From Sphingomonas sp. S2M10 (GTDB lineage: Bacteria; Pseudomonadota; Alphaproteobacteria; Sphingomonadales; Sphingomonadaceae): 64,000 bases of DNA. The position numbers and the translations under genes are program-made. A model generated the notes under the pieces. That model did not search any database, had not been told where the DNA came from, and saw nothing but the letters and a program-made list of their open reading frames with translations. Where the stretch lies: positions 1-64,000 of the forward strand of contig NZ_JAAILI010000005.1 of assembly GCF_012650175.1 (NCBI RefSeq). The letters are read 5' to 3'. Shown here one piece after another: positions 35,701 through 44,394 of the stretch (the stretch's first letter is position 1; every line of letters starts with the position of its first letter).

Positions 35701-36366
35701 ATGAAACCTGATATGCGGCCCTGGACTCCTGACATCGATCTGCCCGATCCCGAGCGGGTCGCCCGTGCCGCTGCCTTTTGCGAGCGGATGGAAACCCGCC
35801 ACAGCTGCCGGAGTTTTTCGCCGCGCCCGGTGCCGCGCGCCATCATCGAAACCGCCATCGCGGCAGCAGGCACCGCCCCCAGCGGCGCCAATCGCCAGCC
35901 CTGGCACTTCGCCGCCATCTCCTCCCCAGGTGCCAAGACCGCGCTGCGGGTGGCGGTGGAAGAGGAAGAGCGCAATTTCTACGGCGGCATCGGCGGCAGC
36001 GAATGGCAGGGGCTGCTGCGCGACCTCGGCACCAAGGCCGACAAGCCCTATCTCGAGATCGCGCCGTGGATCCTTGTCGCCTTCGGGCAGACCAAGACGC
36101 ACGAGACCGACCGCTTTCCCAATCCGCACGTCACCGAAAGCGTGAGCATCGCCTGCGGCCTGCTGCTGACGACGCTGCACCTGGCGGGGCTCGCGACGCT
36201 GGTACATACGGCGACACCGGCCCGGTTTCTCAACCGGCTGTGCCGCCGCCCGGAGCATGAGCGGCCGATCATGCTCATCGTCACGGGCCACCCGGCGCCC
36301 GACGCAACCGTGCCGACGGCCGCGCTCGAGCGCAAATCGCTCGATCAGATCGCCAGCTGGCTCTAA
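35701..36366 (+). CDS. Nitroreductase family flavoprotein
   Basis: A 221-aa FMN-dependent oxidoreductase. RHSCRSFSPRPVP carries the FMN-phosphate-binding Arg/Ser segment, APSGANRQPWHFAAI is the second FMN contact, and LHLAGLATLVHTATP is the C-terminal motif. The overall pattern resembles the BluB/iodotyrosine-deiodinase-like branch rather than NfsB. The natural substrate is unknown. Followed closely by a DUF418 membrane protein. Confidence 0.85.
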   Translation: MKPDMRPWTPDIDLPDPERVARAAAFCERMETRHSCRSFSPRPVPRAIIETAIAAAGTAPSGANRQPWHFAAISSPGAKTALRVAVEEEERNFYGGIGGSEWQGLLRDLGTKADKPYLEIAPWILVAFGQTKTHETDRFPNPHVTESVSIACGLLLTTLHLAGLATLVHTATPARFLNRLCRRPEHERPIMLIVTGHPAPDATVPTAALERKSLDQIASWL

Positions 36367-36375
36367 GCGTCGGGG

Positions 36376-37620
36376 GTGCAATCCCCCCTTCCCCCGCGCC
36401 TGCTTTCGCTCGATCTCGTCCGCGGCGCCGCGCTGCTCGGCATTCTGCTGCTCAACATCGTCAGCTTCGGCATGCCCGAGGCCGCCTATTTCAACCCGCG
36501 CGCCTATGGCGGCTGGCATGGGGCGGATCTCGCCGCCTGGCTCGTCAATTTCCTGTTCTTCGACGGGCGGATGCGCGGGCTGTTCTCCTTCCTCTTCGGC
36601 GCCTCGCTGCTGATCGTCACCGATGCGGCCGAGGCATCCGGGCGCGACCCCGCCCGTGCCCATTATGCGCGCATGGCCTGGCTGCTGCTGTTCGGCCTCG
36701 CCCATCTCTGGCTGATCTGGCACGGCGACATCCTCGCCCATTATGCGCTGGTCGGCATGCTCGCTTTCCCACTGCGCAAGCTGCCGATCGCGCACCTGAT
36801 AGGCTTGGGCGCAATGCTGGTGCTGGCGAGCACCGCAATGTTCGGCATGCTGGCATATGATGCGTGGCGCATGTCCTTGCTTCCCCAGCTGGCGCAGGGC
36901 GGCCATGCCTCGCTCGTCCACACATTTGGCGTGCCGCCGCCGTCGCGAATTGCGGCAGAGCTCGCGCTGCATCACGGCGGCTATGCGGGGTTGGTCGCGC
37001 AGCGCTTCCGCGACTATGCGACCACGCCGATCGCGATGCTGACGCTCTATGGGGGAGAAACGCTCGGCTATATGCTGTTCGGCATGGCGGCACTGCGCAG
37101 CGGGCTGCTGGCCGGCACATGGCCGCGCGCCGACTACCGGCGCTGGTGGCTATATTGTTGGGCGATCACCCTGCCGGTCTATGCGCTGCTCGCGCTGTGG
37201 CTGATCGCCGCGAAGTTCAGCCTCTTCGCGGTGGTGATGGCAGCGGCGACGCTGCCGGGGCTGGTGCGGCCGCTGATGATCCTTGGCTGGGCCTGCCTGA
37301 TCCTTTCCATCGCAAGCGACGACGGCTGGATCACCCGCCGCGTCGCTGCGGCGGGACGGATGGCCTTTTCCAACTATCTTGCGACCAGTCTGCTGTGCGT
37401 GCTGATCTTCGACGGCTACGGCCTGGGCTGGTTCGGGCGTCTTTCCCGCTGGCAGCTTTATCCGGTGGTGCTCGGCATCTGGGTGCTGCTGCTGCTCTGG
37501 TCGCGGCCTTGGCTCGTCTGTTTCCGTTATGGACCGCTCGAATGGCTCTGGCGCACGCTCGCGCGGGGCTCCCTGCAACCTATTCGCAACAACCTTGCGA
37601 ATCGCTCGCAGTTGCACTAG
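36376..37620 (+). CDS. DUF418 family membrane protein
   Basis: A 414-aa multi-pass protein. N-terminal RLLSLDLVRGAALLGILLLN is typical of DUF418/heparan-acetyltransferase-like proteins, as are the DGRMRGLFSFLFGASLL segment and the C-terminal AGRMAFSNYLATSLLCVLIF. About ten to eleven helices. GTG 36376 start, 9 nt after the nitroreductase stop, suggesting co-transcription. Function unknown; acyl transfer has been proposed for relatives. Confidence 0.85.
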   Translation: MQSPLPPRLLSLDLVRGAALLGILLLNIVSFGMPEAAYFNPRAYGGWHGADLAAWLVNFLFFDGRMRGLFSFLFGASLLIVTDAAEASGRDPARAHYARMAWLLLFGLAHLWLIWHGDILAHYALVGMLAFPLRKLPIAHLIGLGAMLVLASTAMFGMLAYDAWRMSLLPQLAQGGHASLVHTFGVPPPSRIAAELALHHGGYAGLVAQRFRDYATTPIAMLTLYGGETLGYMLFGMAALRSGLLAGTWPRADYRRWWLYCWAITLPVYALLALWLIAAKFSLFAVVMAAATLPGLVRPLMILGWACLILSIASDDGWITRRVAAAGRMAFSNYLATSLLCVLIFDGYGLGWFGRLSRWQLYPVVLGIWVLLLLWSRPWLVCFRYGPLEWLWRTLARGSLQPIRNNLANRSQLH

Positions 37621-37653
37621 ATCGGCTGCAGCGACGGATTCGAGGGATTTCCG

Positions 37654-37824
37654 ATGGTTGTGTGCGTGTGCAATGCCCTGCGAGAGCGTGACGTGCGGGA
37701 AGTGGCGCGGCAGGGCGCACAGAGTGCCTGCCAGGCCTATCGCGCACTCGGCTGCCAGGCGAAGTGCGGCCAATGCGTTCCGTTCGCGCGAGCCATTATC
37801 GCGCAGGAACGTGCGGCTGCGTGA
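37654..37824 (+). CDS. bfd: Bacterioferritin-associated ferredoxin
   Basis: A 56-aa [2Fe-2S] protein. The four ligands Cys4, Cys6, Cys38 and Cys41 have the same positions as in the well-studied Bfd proteins (CVCN at the start, CGQCVPFA near the end). Bfd docks on the bacterioferritin haem and donates electrons to release stored iron. It precedes bfr by 86 bp in the same direction. Confidence 0.92.
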   Translation: MVVCVCNALRERDVREVARQGAQSACQAYRALGCQAKCGQCVPFARAIIAQERAAA

Positions 37825-37910
37825 CACTCGCAAGTAAAAAGTCGCTGATTTCCGTAGTTTTTTTCTGACTTCATTCGCGCTAGGGAACGCTTCGAAAGGA
37901 GTTTCGCGCA

Positions 37911-38393
37911 ATGAAGGGCGATGCCAAAGTCATCGAGTATCTGAACGAAGTTCTCAAGAATGAACTGACTGCGATCAATCAATATTGGTTGCATTATCGC
38001 ATGCTTGACCATTGGGGCGTGCAGAAGCTGGCCGAATTCGAGCGCCACGAATCAATCGACGAGATGAAGCACGCCGATTGGTTGTCGGAACGTATCCTGT
38101 TCCTGGATGGCCTGCCCAATTTCCAGCTGCTCGGCCGACTGCGCATCGGCGAGAATGTCGAGGAACTGCTCCGCGCCGATCTGGCGCTGGAAGTGGAGGC
38201 GATCGCCGTGCTGCGCGATGCGATCCAGCACAGCGAGAGCGTCCGCGACTTCGTCAGCCGCGACCTGTTCCTTAAGATCCTCGAGAGCGAGGAAGAACAT
38301 GTCGACACGCTGGAGCGCCAGTTCGACATGATCGAGCGCATGGGCCTGGAGAATTACATCCAGCTCAACAGCAAGCCCGCCGAAGCCGAATAA
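37911..38393 (+). CDS. bfr: Bacterioferritin
   Basis: A 160-aa 24-mer subunit storing iron. The haem-ligand Met52 is present ([12 protein letters not shown]). Ferroxidase-centre residues Glu18, Glu51, His54, Glu94 and the EEEHVD pair near 127-130 are all seen, so it is both haem-binding and catalytically complete. AAAGGAG precedes the ATG. Paired with bfd. Confidence 0.95.
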   Translation: MKGDAKVIEYLNEVLKNELTAINQYWLHYRMLDHWGVQKLAEFERHESIDEMKHADWLSERILFLDGLPNFQLLGRLRIGENVEELLRADLALEVEAIAVLRDAIQHSESVRDFVSRDLFLKILESEEEHVDTLERQFDMIERMGLENYIQLNSKPAEAE

Positions 38394-38416
38394 GCCTGGC
38401 CGCTCGCCTTTCCGAT

Positions 38417-38438
38417 CCCCTCCCGCATGCGGGAGGGG
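38417..38438. terminator. Perfect 22-bp palindrome between bfr and der
   Basis: CCCCTCCCGCATGCGGGAGGGG, 24 nt after the bfr stop and 10 nt before the convergent der stop. Suited to act as a bidirectional terminator, and part of the recurring G/C palindrome family. Confidence 0.6.
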
Positions 38439-38447
38439 AGCAGGTGC

Positions 38448-39815
38448 TTACGCCTTGTCGCGGTCGAACGGGTTCTTCGGCGCACGCAGCACCAGGCGCA
38501 CCGGCACAGCGCCGAAATCGAATTCGCGCCGCAACCCGTTGATCAGATAGCGCTGATAGCTGGTCGGCAGCAGGTCCACGCGCGTGCCGAACAGCACGAA
38601 GCTGGGCGGGCGCGTCTTGTTCTGCGTGACGTAGCGCGGCTTGATCCGCTTGCCGCCGGGTGCGGGCGGCGGGTTTGCTTCGATCGCGCGCTCGAACCAG
38701 CGGTTCAGCTGGCCGGTCGACACGCGGCGCGACCAGGCCTCGCGCGTCTCGAACGCGACGCGCATCATCGTGTCGATGCCCTTGCCGGTCACCGCCGACA
38801 CGGTGAGCAGCGGCACGCCCTTCACCTGCGCCAGCCCCTCTTCCAGCGCGCCCTTCACGCCGTTGAACAGGCTGGAGGCATTCTCCGCCACGTCCCACTT
38901 GTTCATGACGATGATCAGCGCGCGGCCTTCCTGCAGCACGCGATCGGCGATCTTGAGGTCCTGCACCTCCAGCCCGCGGGTCGCATCGAGCAGCAGCACC
39001 ACGACCTCGGCGAAGTCGATCGAGCGCAGCGTATCGGCGACCGAAAGCTTCTCCAGCTTCTCCTCGACCCGCGCCTTCTTGCGCAGCCCGGCGGTATCGA
39101 CCAGCCGCACCTTGCGCGGCTTGTTCTCGAAATCGGTCCACTCGTAATCGATCGAGATCGAATCCCGGGTGATCCCGGCCTCGGGCCCGGTGATCATCCG
39201 GTCCTCGCCGAGGATGCGGTTGACCAGCGTCGACTTGCCCGCATTCGGGCGGCCGACGATCGCCAGCTTGAGCGGCGCATCGGGGCTTTCGGGATCCTCC
39301 TCCGGCTCCTCCTCGTCGCGATCAACATGCGGCAGCAGCGCCTCGAACAGGTCCACCACGCCTTCGCCATGCTCGGCCGAAAAGGGGATGGGATCGCCGA
39401 GACCCAACGCCATCGCCTCCAGCACGCCGGTCTCGCCCGCGCGGCCCTCCGCCTTGTTGGCCATGAGTACCACGGGACGGTCCGTCGAGCGCAGCCAGCG
39501 GGCGATTTCCTCGTCGAGCGGGGTCACGCCCGCGCGCGAGTCAATCAGGAACAGCGAGACGTCCGCCTCGCGCACCGCCGCCTCGGTCTGCGCGCGCATC
39601 CGGCCGGGGAGCGTGGCCGCATCCTCGTCCTCATAGCCGGCGGTGTCGATCACGCGGAATTCCAGGCCGAGCAGATTGGCATCGCCCTCGCGGCGATCGC
39701 GGGTGACGCCGGGCTGGTCGTCGACCAGCGCGAGGCGCTTTCCGACCAGCCGGTTGAACAGCGTCGACTTGCCCACATTGGGGCGTCCGATGATGGCGAC
39801 GGTGGGCAAAGGCAT
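38448..39815 (-). CDS. der: GTPase Der (EngA), ribosome assembly
   Basis: A 455-aa essential GTPase with two tandem G domains, acting in 50S subunit maturation. First P-loop IIGRPNVGKST (residues 8-18), second IVGRPNAGKST about 183; NKAEG and NKWD are the G4 motifs, and DTAG occurs in both. The C-terminal KH-like domain ends with VRLVLRAPKNPFDRD. Lies downstream of bamB and the TPR gene in the same direction, a conserved trio. Confidence 0.96.
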   Translation of the reverse strand: MPLPTVAIIGRPNVGKSTLFNRLVGKRLALVDDQPGVTRDRREGDANLLGLEFRVIDTAGYEDEDAATLPGRMRAQTEAAVREADVSLFLIDSRAGVTPLDEEIARWLRSTDRPVVLMANKAEGRAGETGVLEAMALGLGDPIPFSAEHGEGVVDLFEALLPHVDRDEEEPEEDPESPDAPLKLAIVGRPNAGKSTLVNRILGEDRMITGPEAGITRDSISIDYEWTDFENKPRKVRLVDTAGLRKKARVEEKLEKLSVADTLRSIDFAEVVVLLLDATRGLEVQDLKIADRVLQEGRALIIVMNKWDVAENASSLFNGVKGALEEGLAQVKGVPLLTVSAVTGKGIDTMMRVAFETREAWSRRVSTGQLNRWFERAIEANPPPAPGGKRIKPRYVTQNKTRPPSFVLFGTRVDLLPTSYQRYLINGLRREFDFGAVPVRLVLRAPKNPFDRDKA

Positions 39816-39859
39816 GATCGATTCTCTAACGCAGTCGAAAGGGCGACGCAAAGCCGCCG

Positions 39860-39897
39860 AAAAAACGAGAGGGGCCGGAGCGCTGCGCCCCGGCCCC
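39860..39897 (-). terminator. Rho-independent terminator after bamB
   Basis: Read on the minus strand, a GC-rich stem (GGGGCCGG-type, about 12 bp, 39871-39897) is followed by CTCGTTTTTTC. It lies between the bamB stop and the der start, so der probably has its own promoter as well. Confidence 0.7.
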
Positions 39898-39938
39898 CTT
39901 GTGGGTGTTATGCCCGGCGCACGGCCGGAACAGCAGAC

Positions 39939-41270
39939 TCAACGATAGGCGGTCAGCCGGCCCTTATCGTCGAGGAGATACAGCGTGCTGTTGGCGATTA
40001 CCGGCGGCAGCGACAGCGAATCCTTGGTTTCCTTGGTGGAAAGGATGCTGCCGTCTTTCGGCGATACCGACACGATTTCGCCCAGCGTGTTGATCAGCAC
40101 CAGGCGACCGCCGGCGGCGATCGGGCCCTTCCAGGCGATCGGGTTCTTCAGCTTCTTCTCGTTCTTGTACTTGCGCAGCTGGACGATCCAGCGCGGCTTG
40201 CCGCTGCTGCGCGACAGGCACAGCAGGCGGGCATCGTCGGTAACGACGAACAGCCACTCGCCGACCGCATAGGGCGACGAAAGGCCGCCGATGCTCTGCT
40301 CCCACAGCGTCGAGCCGCTGGTGATGTCCACTGCGACCATCCGGCCGCCCTCGCCCAGCGCGTAGACGCGACCCTGGTCGATCACCGGCTCGGCATCGAT
40401 GTCCGACAATGCCGATACCGAGGTGGTCATGGTGTTGCGGGTCAGCACGTCGCCCCACAGCGACAGGCCGTTCTCGTAGCGATAGGCGTTCAGCTCGCCC
40501 GAGGAGAAGCCCGCGATGACGGTGCCCTGCGCCGAGGCGGGCGCCGCGACGCCGAACACGCCCTGCGATTCGAGGCTGGCAGTGGCGGTCCAGGAGACGT
40601 CGCCCTTGTCCTGGGTCAGCGCGAACAGCTGGTTGTCCTGCGTGACGACATAGACATTGCCGTTGGCGAGCGTCGGTGCGCCGCGCAGCGGCCCGCCGGG
40701 ACGCTTGCGCCAGATTTCCTTGCCGTCGCCGATCTCCAGCGCGACGACGTCCCCGAGGCCGTTCGAGGCATAGACATGATCGCCATCGACGCTGACACCG
40801 CCGCCGAACAGGGCACCGCGGCTGCGCTTGTCCGCACCCGCGCCGGTCCGGGCGTTCCACAACTCCGCGCCGGTATCGGCCGCCATTGCGTGAACGGTCC
40901 CTGCTTGGTCGATCACGAACAGCTTGTTGCCCTGGATCACCGGCGACGCGGCCAGCCGCTCGCTCTTGGACGGCTTGGCGACCTGATGCGACCAGATGCG
41001 CGAAAGCGACTCGCCGAGCGCGAGATGGCCCATCGCCTTGGACGCGCTGCCCCCCGGCTGGCTCCAATTCTCATTTACCGCCGCCTCGGGCAGCTGCACC
41101 TCGATGCCCGCCAGCGTCTTGTCGGCGGTGATGTCGTTCTCGGTCACCAGGATCGGCACGCGCTCGCCGAGCACCGGAGTCTTCTTGCTGCCGCTGCCCT
41201 TGAAAACGCCGCAGCCGCTGACCAGCGCGAGCGCCGCGACCGCCGTTACAACGCGAACCTTCGTGTTCAT
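39939..41270 (-). CDS. bamB: Outer-membrane assembly lipoprotein BamB
   Basis: A 443-aa lipoprotein with lipobox LVSGC (Cys20), then PQQ-like beta-propeller repeats of the type GxLYAxDxxTGxxxW (for example HAMAADTGAELWNARTG and ALEIGDGKEIWRKRPGG). BamB helps BamA fold outer-membrane proteins. The start overlaps the upstream TPR gene stop by 4 nt; der is downstream after a terminator. Confidence 0.9.
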   Translation of the reverse strand: MNTKVRVVTAVAALALVSGCGVFKGSGSKKTPVLGERVPILVTENDITADKTLAGIEVQLPEAAVNENWSQPGGSASKAMGHLALGESLSRIWSHQVAKPSKSERLAASPVIQGNKLFVIDQAGTVHAMAADTGAELWNARTGAGADKRSRGALFGGGVSVDGDHVYASNGLGDVVALEIGDGKEIWRKRPGGPLRGAPTLANGNVYVVTQDNQLFALTQDKGDVSWTATASLESQGVFGVAAPASAQGTVIAGFSSGELNAYRYENGLSLWGDVLTRNTMTTSVSALSDIDAEPVIDQGRVYALGEGGRMVAVDITSGSTLWEQSIGGLSSPYAVGEWLFVVTDDARLLCLSRSSGKPRWIVQLRKYKNEKKLKNPIAWKGPIAAGGRLVLINTLGEIVSVSPKDGSILSTKETKDSLSLPPVIANSTLYLLDDKGRLTAYR

Positions 41271-41980
41271 TTAGCTTGCTTTTCCTGGGTCTGAGCGGTC
41301 GTCGTCGGAGCGACCGAAAGCGTCTTGGCGAGTTCGGCGGTGCGTTCGCGGATCGAATCCGGCACGCGGGGACCGGCTTCGCTCAGCTGGCGATAGAGCT
41401 TGGCGGCCTCGGCGCGCTTGCCCGATTTCAGATAGGCGGCCGCCACCATCTCCCCGGCGCTGCCGAACCACGGCGAATCGGGGTTGGCGAGCGTGCCGAG
41501 CCGCTGGATCACGTCCTGCGGATTGAGCGTGTCGAACTCGGCCTGGGTCTGGCGGACGAGCGCGAGGTCGCGAAACGGCTGGTCGAGCTTGGCATCGGTC
41601 ACGATGCTCGCGAACTTGGCCGCTGCACCCTTCTTGTCGCCCTGCTGGAACAGCAGGTTGCCCTGCGTGAAGCGCGCCATCGCGGCATAGCCGTCCTCTC
41701 CCTGCGCCAGCTTGTCGAGGCCGGGCTGCGCCTGACCGAGCTGGTTCTGCGCGGCAAGCTGGAGCGCGGCGTCATATTCCTCGCCCCGCGCCTCGGCCGC
41801 GCTGCGCTGGCTGTGATCGTAGAACAGCCAGCCGGCGACGGCGACCAGAAAGGCCACCACGCCCGCGACGATCCAGATGCCATAGCGACGGCCGGCGCGG
41901 ATCAGCTGATCGCGCCGATATTCCTCGTCGACTTCGCGAAGGAAGGCCTCGTCGGTGGTACCGGAAGGAGGAAGCGCCAA
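41267..41980 (-). CDS. Membrane-anchored TPR protein (YfgM/DUF2133-like)
   Basis: A 237-aa protein with a short cytoplasmic N-terminus, one membrane helix (IWIVAGVVAFLVAVAGWLF, residues 36-54) and a periplasmic TPR-like helical domain (GYAAMARFTQGNLLFQQGDKKGAAAKF). It matches the YfgM-type protein linked to the Sec translocon and periplasmic chaperones, and the YfgM-BamB-Der gene order is conserved. Overlaps bamB by 4 nt. Confidence 0.85.
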   Translation of the reverse strand: MALPPSGTTDEAFLREVDEEYRRDQLIRAGRRYGIWIVAGVVAFLVAVAGWLFYDHSQRSAAEARGEEYDAALQLAAQNQLGQAQPGLDKLAQGEDGYAAMARFTQGNLLFQQGDKKGAAAKFASIVTDAKLDQPFRDLALVRQTQAEFDTLNPQDVIQRLGTLANPDSPWFGSAGEMVAAAYLKSGKRAEAAKLYRQLSEAGPRVPDSIRERTAELAKTLSVAPTTTAQTQEKQAK

Positions 41981-42053
41981 AATCTACTCCATGGGTCTGA
42001 TGCGGTCGCGGACCTTAGCGCCGCGTGCCGTGAACGCAAATCGCCCTACTCCG

Positions 42054-42914
42054 TCAGTCCTTCGGCGCATAGACCTGATCCGGTCCCGGAAAGGCCCGCG
42101 ACCGTACCTCGCCCGCATAGGTTTCAACCGCGGCGGAAATGCGGCCAGCCAGATCGTCATAGCGCTTCACGAAGCGCGGGGTGCGCTCGAACAGGCCGAG
42201 CATGTCCTCGGCGACCAGCACCTGGCCGTCGCACTGCGCAGACGCGCCGATGCCGATGGTGGGGCACTTCACCGCCTTGGTGATCTCGACCGCGATCGGC
42301 TCGACCACGCCTTCGACGACGATCGCGAAGGCGCCGGCCTCGTCCATCGCCACCGCGTCTCCAACCAGCTTGGCATGCTCCGCCTCGCTGCGGCCGCGCG
42401 CGCCATAGCCGCCGAGCACGTTGATCGCCTGCGGGGTCAGGCCGATATGGCCGATCACCGGGATGCCGCGCTCGTTGAGGAACTTGACCGTCGGCGCCAT
42501 CGCCGCGCCGCCTTCGAGCTTCACCGCCGCTGCGCCGGTTTCCTTGAGCAGCCGCGCGGCGCTCTCGAACGCCTGCTGGGGCGAGGCCTCGTAGCTGCCG
42601 AACGGCATGTCGATGACAACGAGTGCGTGATAGCTGCCGCGAACGACCGCCGCGCCGTGCGCCGCCATCATCTCGAGCGTGACCGGCACCGTGGAGGGCA
42701 GGCCGTAGATCACCTGGCCCAGACTGTCCCCGACCAGCAGCATGTCGCAGGCTTCGTCCATCAGCTGCGCCATGCGGACGGTGTAGGCGGTGAGCATCAC
42801 CAGCGGTGCGCCGCCCTTGCGCTTGCGGATCGCCGGCACGGTGACGCGCTTCATCGGCGCGGGCGTGGGGTTGGCGCGGCTGGTGGCGGTATCGAGGGTG
42901 AGCTGGTGCGACAT
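42054..42914 (-). CDS. panB: 3-methyl-2-oxobutanoate hydroxymethyltransferase
   Basis: A 286-aa TIM-barrel enzyme, first step of pantothenate synthesis (ketopantoate from 2-oxoisovalerate). [19 protein letters not shown], the Mg-binding LVGDSLG segment, [20 protein letters not shown] and [10 protein letters not shown] are canonical. The 20-residue N-terminal extension before [12 protein letters not shown] is slightly long. No panC neighbour. Confidence 0.95.
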   Translation of the reverse strand: MSHQLTLDTATSRANPTPAPMKRVTVPAIRKRKGGAPLVMLTAYTVRMAQLMDEACDMLLVGDSLGQVIYGLPSTVPVTLEMMAAHGAAVVRGSYHALVVIDMPFGSYEASPQQAFESAARLLKETGAAAVKLEGGAAMAPTVKFLNERGIPVIGHIGLTPQAINVLGGYGARGRSEAEHAKLVGDAVAMDEAGAFAIVVEGVVEPIAVEITKAVKCPTIGIGASAQCDGQVLVAEDMLGLFERTPRFVKRYDDLAGRISAAVETYAGEVRSRAFPGPDQVYAPKD

Positions 42915-42962
42915 GGCGCGCGGTCTAGCGGGTTGGGGCCAGCGTTGCCAGTACTGCCATGG

Positions 42963-43103
42963 ATCCTCCCCCGGAGGGGGAGGGGGACCGCCGCCGCAGG
43001 CGGTGGTGGAGGGGTGAACCCGCTAAGAGAGAAGTCCGCCAAATCAGCGTCGACACCCCTCCGTCAGGCCTTCGGCCTGCCGCCTCCCCTTTCAGGGGAG
43101 GAT
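42963..43103. repeat. Composite fold-back repeat, copy B (141 bp)
   Basis: Second copy of the 26929-27070 element: the first 50 nt are identical except for two or three bases, and the last 40 nt differ only slightly, while the 45-nt centre is unrelated. Ends ATCCTCCCC / GGGGAGGAT are inverted. It fills the gap between the panB start and the next minus-strand gene, ending 8 nt from that gene's stop. Confidence 0.85.
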
Positions 43104-43110
43104 CTAAGGA

Positions 43111-43542
43111 TCAGCGCAGCCAGCCCCGCCGCGTCGCCATGCCGGCAAGCCAGATCTGGAAGATCGCCACGCCGAGGATGAACGCCGGGATGACGAGCGC
43201 CTGCACCGGGCCGGCCAGCCCGCCGGTAGCGAACAGATAGCCGAACTGGACGATCACCGCCGCAAGCGAGACGATGTAGAGGAGATTCGCCTTGCGCGAA
43301 CGGCGCAGCATGGCGAGCGAGCCCAGCAGGCTGGCTCCGACCCCGATCGCGTAGTCAATCAGGAACCAGCGCGGCACCGCCTGATAATATTCCCAATTCC
43401 AGAAGCTTGGCGCACCGGCGCGCTGCGCCGAGAGGGTGGCGTGCGCATAGAAGACGAGGCAGCCGAGCAGCCCCCACAGGACCAGCATCGTTGCGACCGT
43501 GCGAAACCAGCTGGCTGGCCGTTGTCGAATATAAGATGCCAT
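43111..43542 (-). CDS. Four-helix membrane protein, unknown function
   Basis: A 143-aa protein with four hydrophobic helices (TVATMLVLWGLLGCLVFYAH, WFLIDYAIGVGASLLGSLAM, LLYIVSLAAVIVQFGYLF, and the last ending FQIWLAGM) and a basic C-terminus. Short aromatic-rich loop SFWNWEYYQAVPRW between helices 1 and 2. Family not recognised. Confidence 0.7.
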   Translation of the reverse strand: MASYIRQRPASWFRTVATMLVLWGLLGCLVFYAHATLSAQRAGAPSFWNWEYYQAVPRWFLIDYAIGVGASLLGSLAMLRRSRKANLLYIVSLAAVIVQFGYLFATGGLAGPVQALVIPAFILGVAIFQIWLAGMATRRGWLR

Positions 43543-43626
43543 GCGATCCCGGTAACCCGTCCCAATTATCGTGTTAATTTAGGATAAACACGGTGGTTAG
43601 GCCATGAAGGTGTGAATATTTCGTGC

Positions 43627-43974
43627 TCAGAGCAACGCGCGGGCATAGCGTTCTGCCGCGAATCCGATCAGCAAACCGCCCGGATATTCCAGAACGGGCC
43701 GCTTGATCATTGATGGCTGCGCGATCATCAGCGCACGCGCCTTGGCCGAATCAAGGTCGATCTTGTCAATCTCGGGGAGCTTGCGAAAGGTGGTACCGGC
43801 GCGGTTCAGCAGCGGTTCCCAGCCTTCGGAAGCGATCCAGCGATCGAGCCGCGCGGGATCGACACCCTCGGCCTTGTAGTCATGGAAGACATAGCGAACG
43901 GCATTGGCGTCGAGCCAGACCCGCGCCTTCTTCATCGTGTCGCAATTCTTGATTCCATAGAGCGCGATGGTCAT
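43627..43974 (-). CDS. ArsC/Spx (YffB) family thioredoxin-fold protein
   Basis: A 115-aa protein. KNCDTMKKARVWLD holds the single active Cys11 of the YffB/Spx pattern, and MIKRPVLEYPGGLLIGF is the conserved C-terminal element with the RP loop. A second redox Cys is absent, as in YffB. Glutathione-dependent reductase activity is presumed. A GNAT gene lies 6 nt upstream on the same strand. Confidence 0.87.
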   Translation of the reverse strand: MTIALYGIKNCDTMKKARVWLDANAVRYVFHDYKAEGVDPARLDRWIASEGWEPLLNRAGTTFRKLPEIDKIDLDSAKARALMIAQPSMIKRPVLEYPGGLLIGFAAERYARALL

Positions 43975-43980
43975 TCGCGC

Positions 43981-44394
43981 TTAGTGGAGGAAACGGCCGA
44001 GCGTCACAACCGGCTGGGGCTCAAGTCCCAACGCGCGATAGAAACCGATCGCCGCATCATTGCCCTCGCGGACCATCAGCTGGAGCTTGGGACAGCCGCG
44101 TGCCCGCAACCAGGATTCGGCGGCGGCCATCAGCGCCCGGCCATGGCCCTGTCCCCGCGCGGCTTCGGCCACCGCGACATAATAGACCCAGCCGCGATGC
44201 CCGTCCTCTCCCACCATGACGGTACCGAGCAGCGCCTCGCCATCCCGCAGCAGCAGGATCGTCGAGGTGGCACCGGCCACCGCTCGATGAAAATCGGCGT
44301 CAGGATCGTTCCACGGCCGGGTGAGGCCCGCTGCCTGCCACAGCATGACCACCGCCGAACGATCGGCGGCGGTCGCTTCGAGGAGGTGAGTCAC
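43981..44394 (-). CDS. GNAT-family N-acetyltransferase (YpeA-like)
   Basis: A 137-aa acetyltransferase. Acetyl-CoA-binding motif A is VAVAEAARGQGHGRALMAAA (R/Q-x-x-G-x-G/A present) and the motif B Tyr is in IGFYRALGLE. WYYVAV-type strand precedes it. Substrate unknown. The start overlaps the cytochrome b561-YceI stop by 4 nt (ATGA), suggesting a common transcript. Confidence 0.85.
   Translation of the reverse strand: MTHLLEATAADRSAVVMLWQAAGLTRPWNDPDADFHRAVAGATSTILLLRDGEALLGTVMVGEDGHRGWVYYVAVAEAARGQGHGRALMAAAESWLRARGCPKLQLMVREGNDAAIGFYRALGLEPQPVVTLGRFLH

Noticed and set aside
34441..36975. 844-residue minus-strand frame across the histidine kinase, nitroreductase and DUF418 genes
   Set aside because: It crosses three well-supported plus-strand genes and has no coherent domain content.
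247..43103. CRISPR-like reading of the recurrent CCCCTCCC palindromes
   Set aside because: The copies are scattered singly over 43 kb, with no regular spacers and no cas genes.
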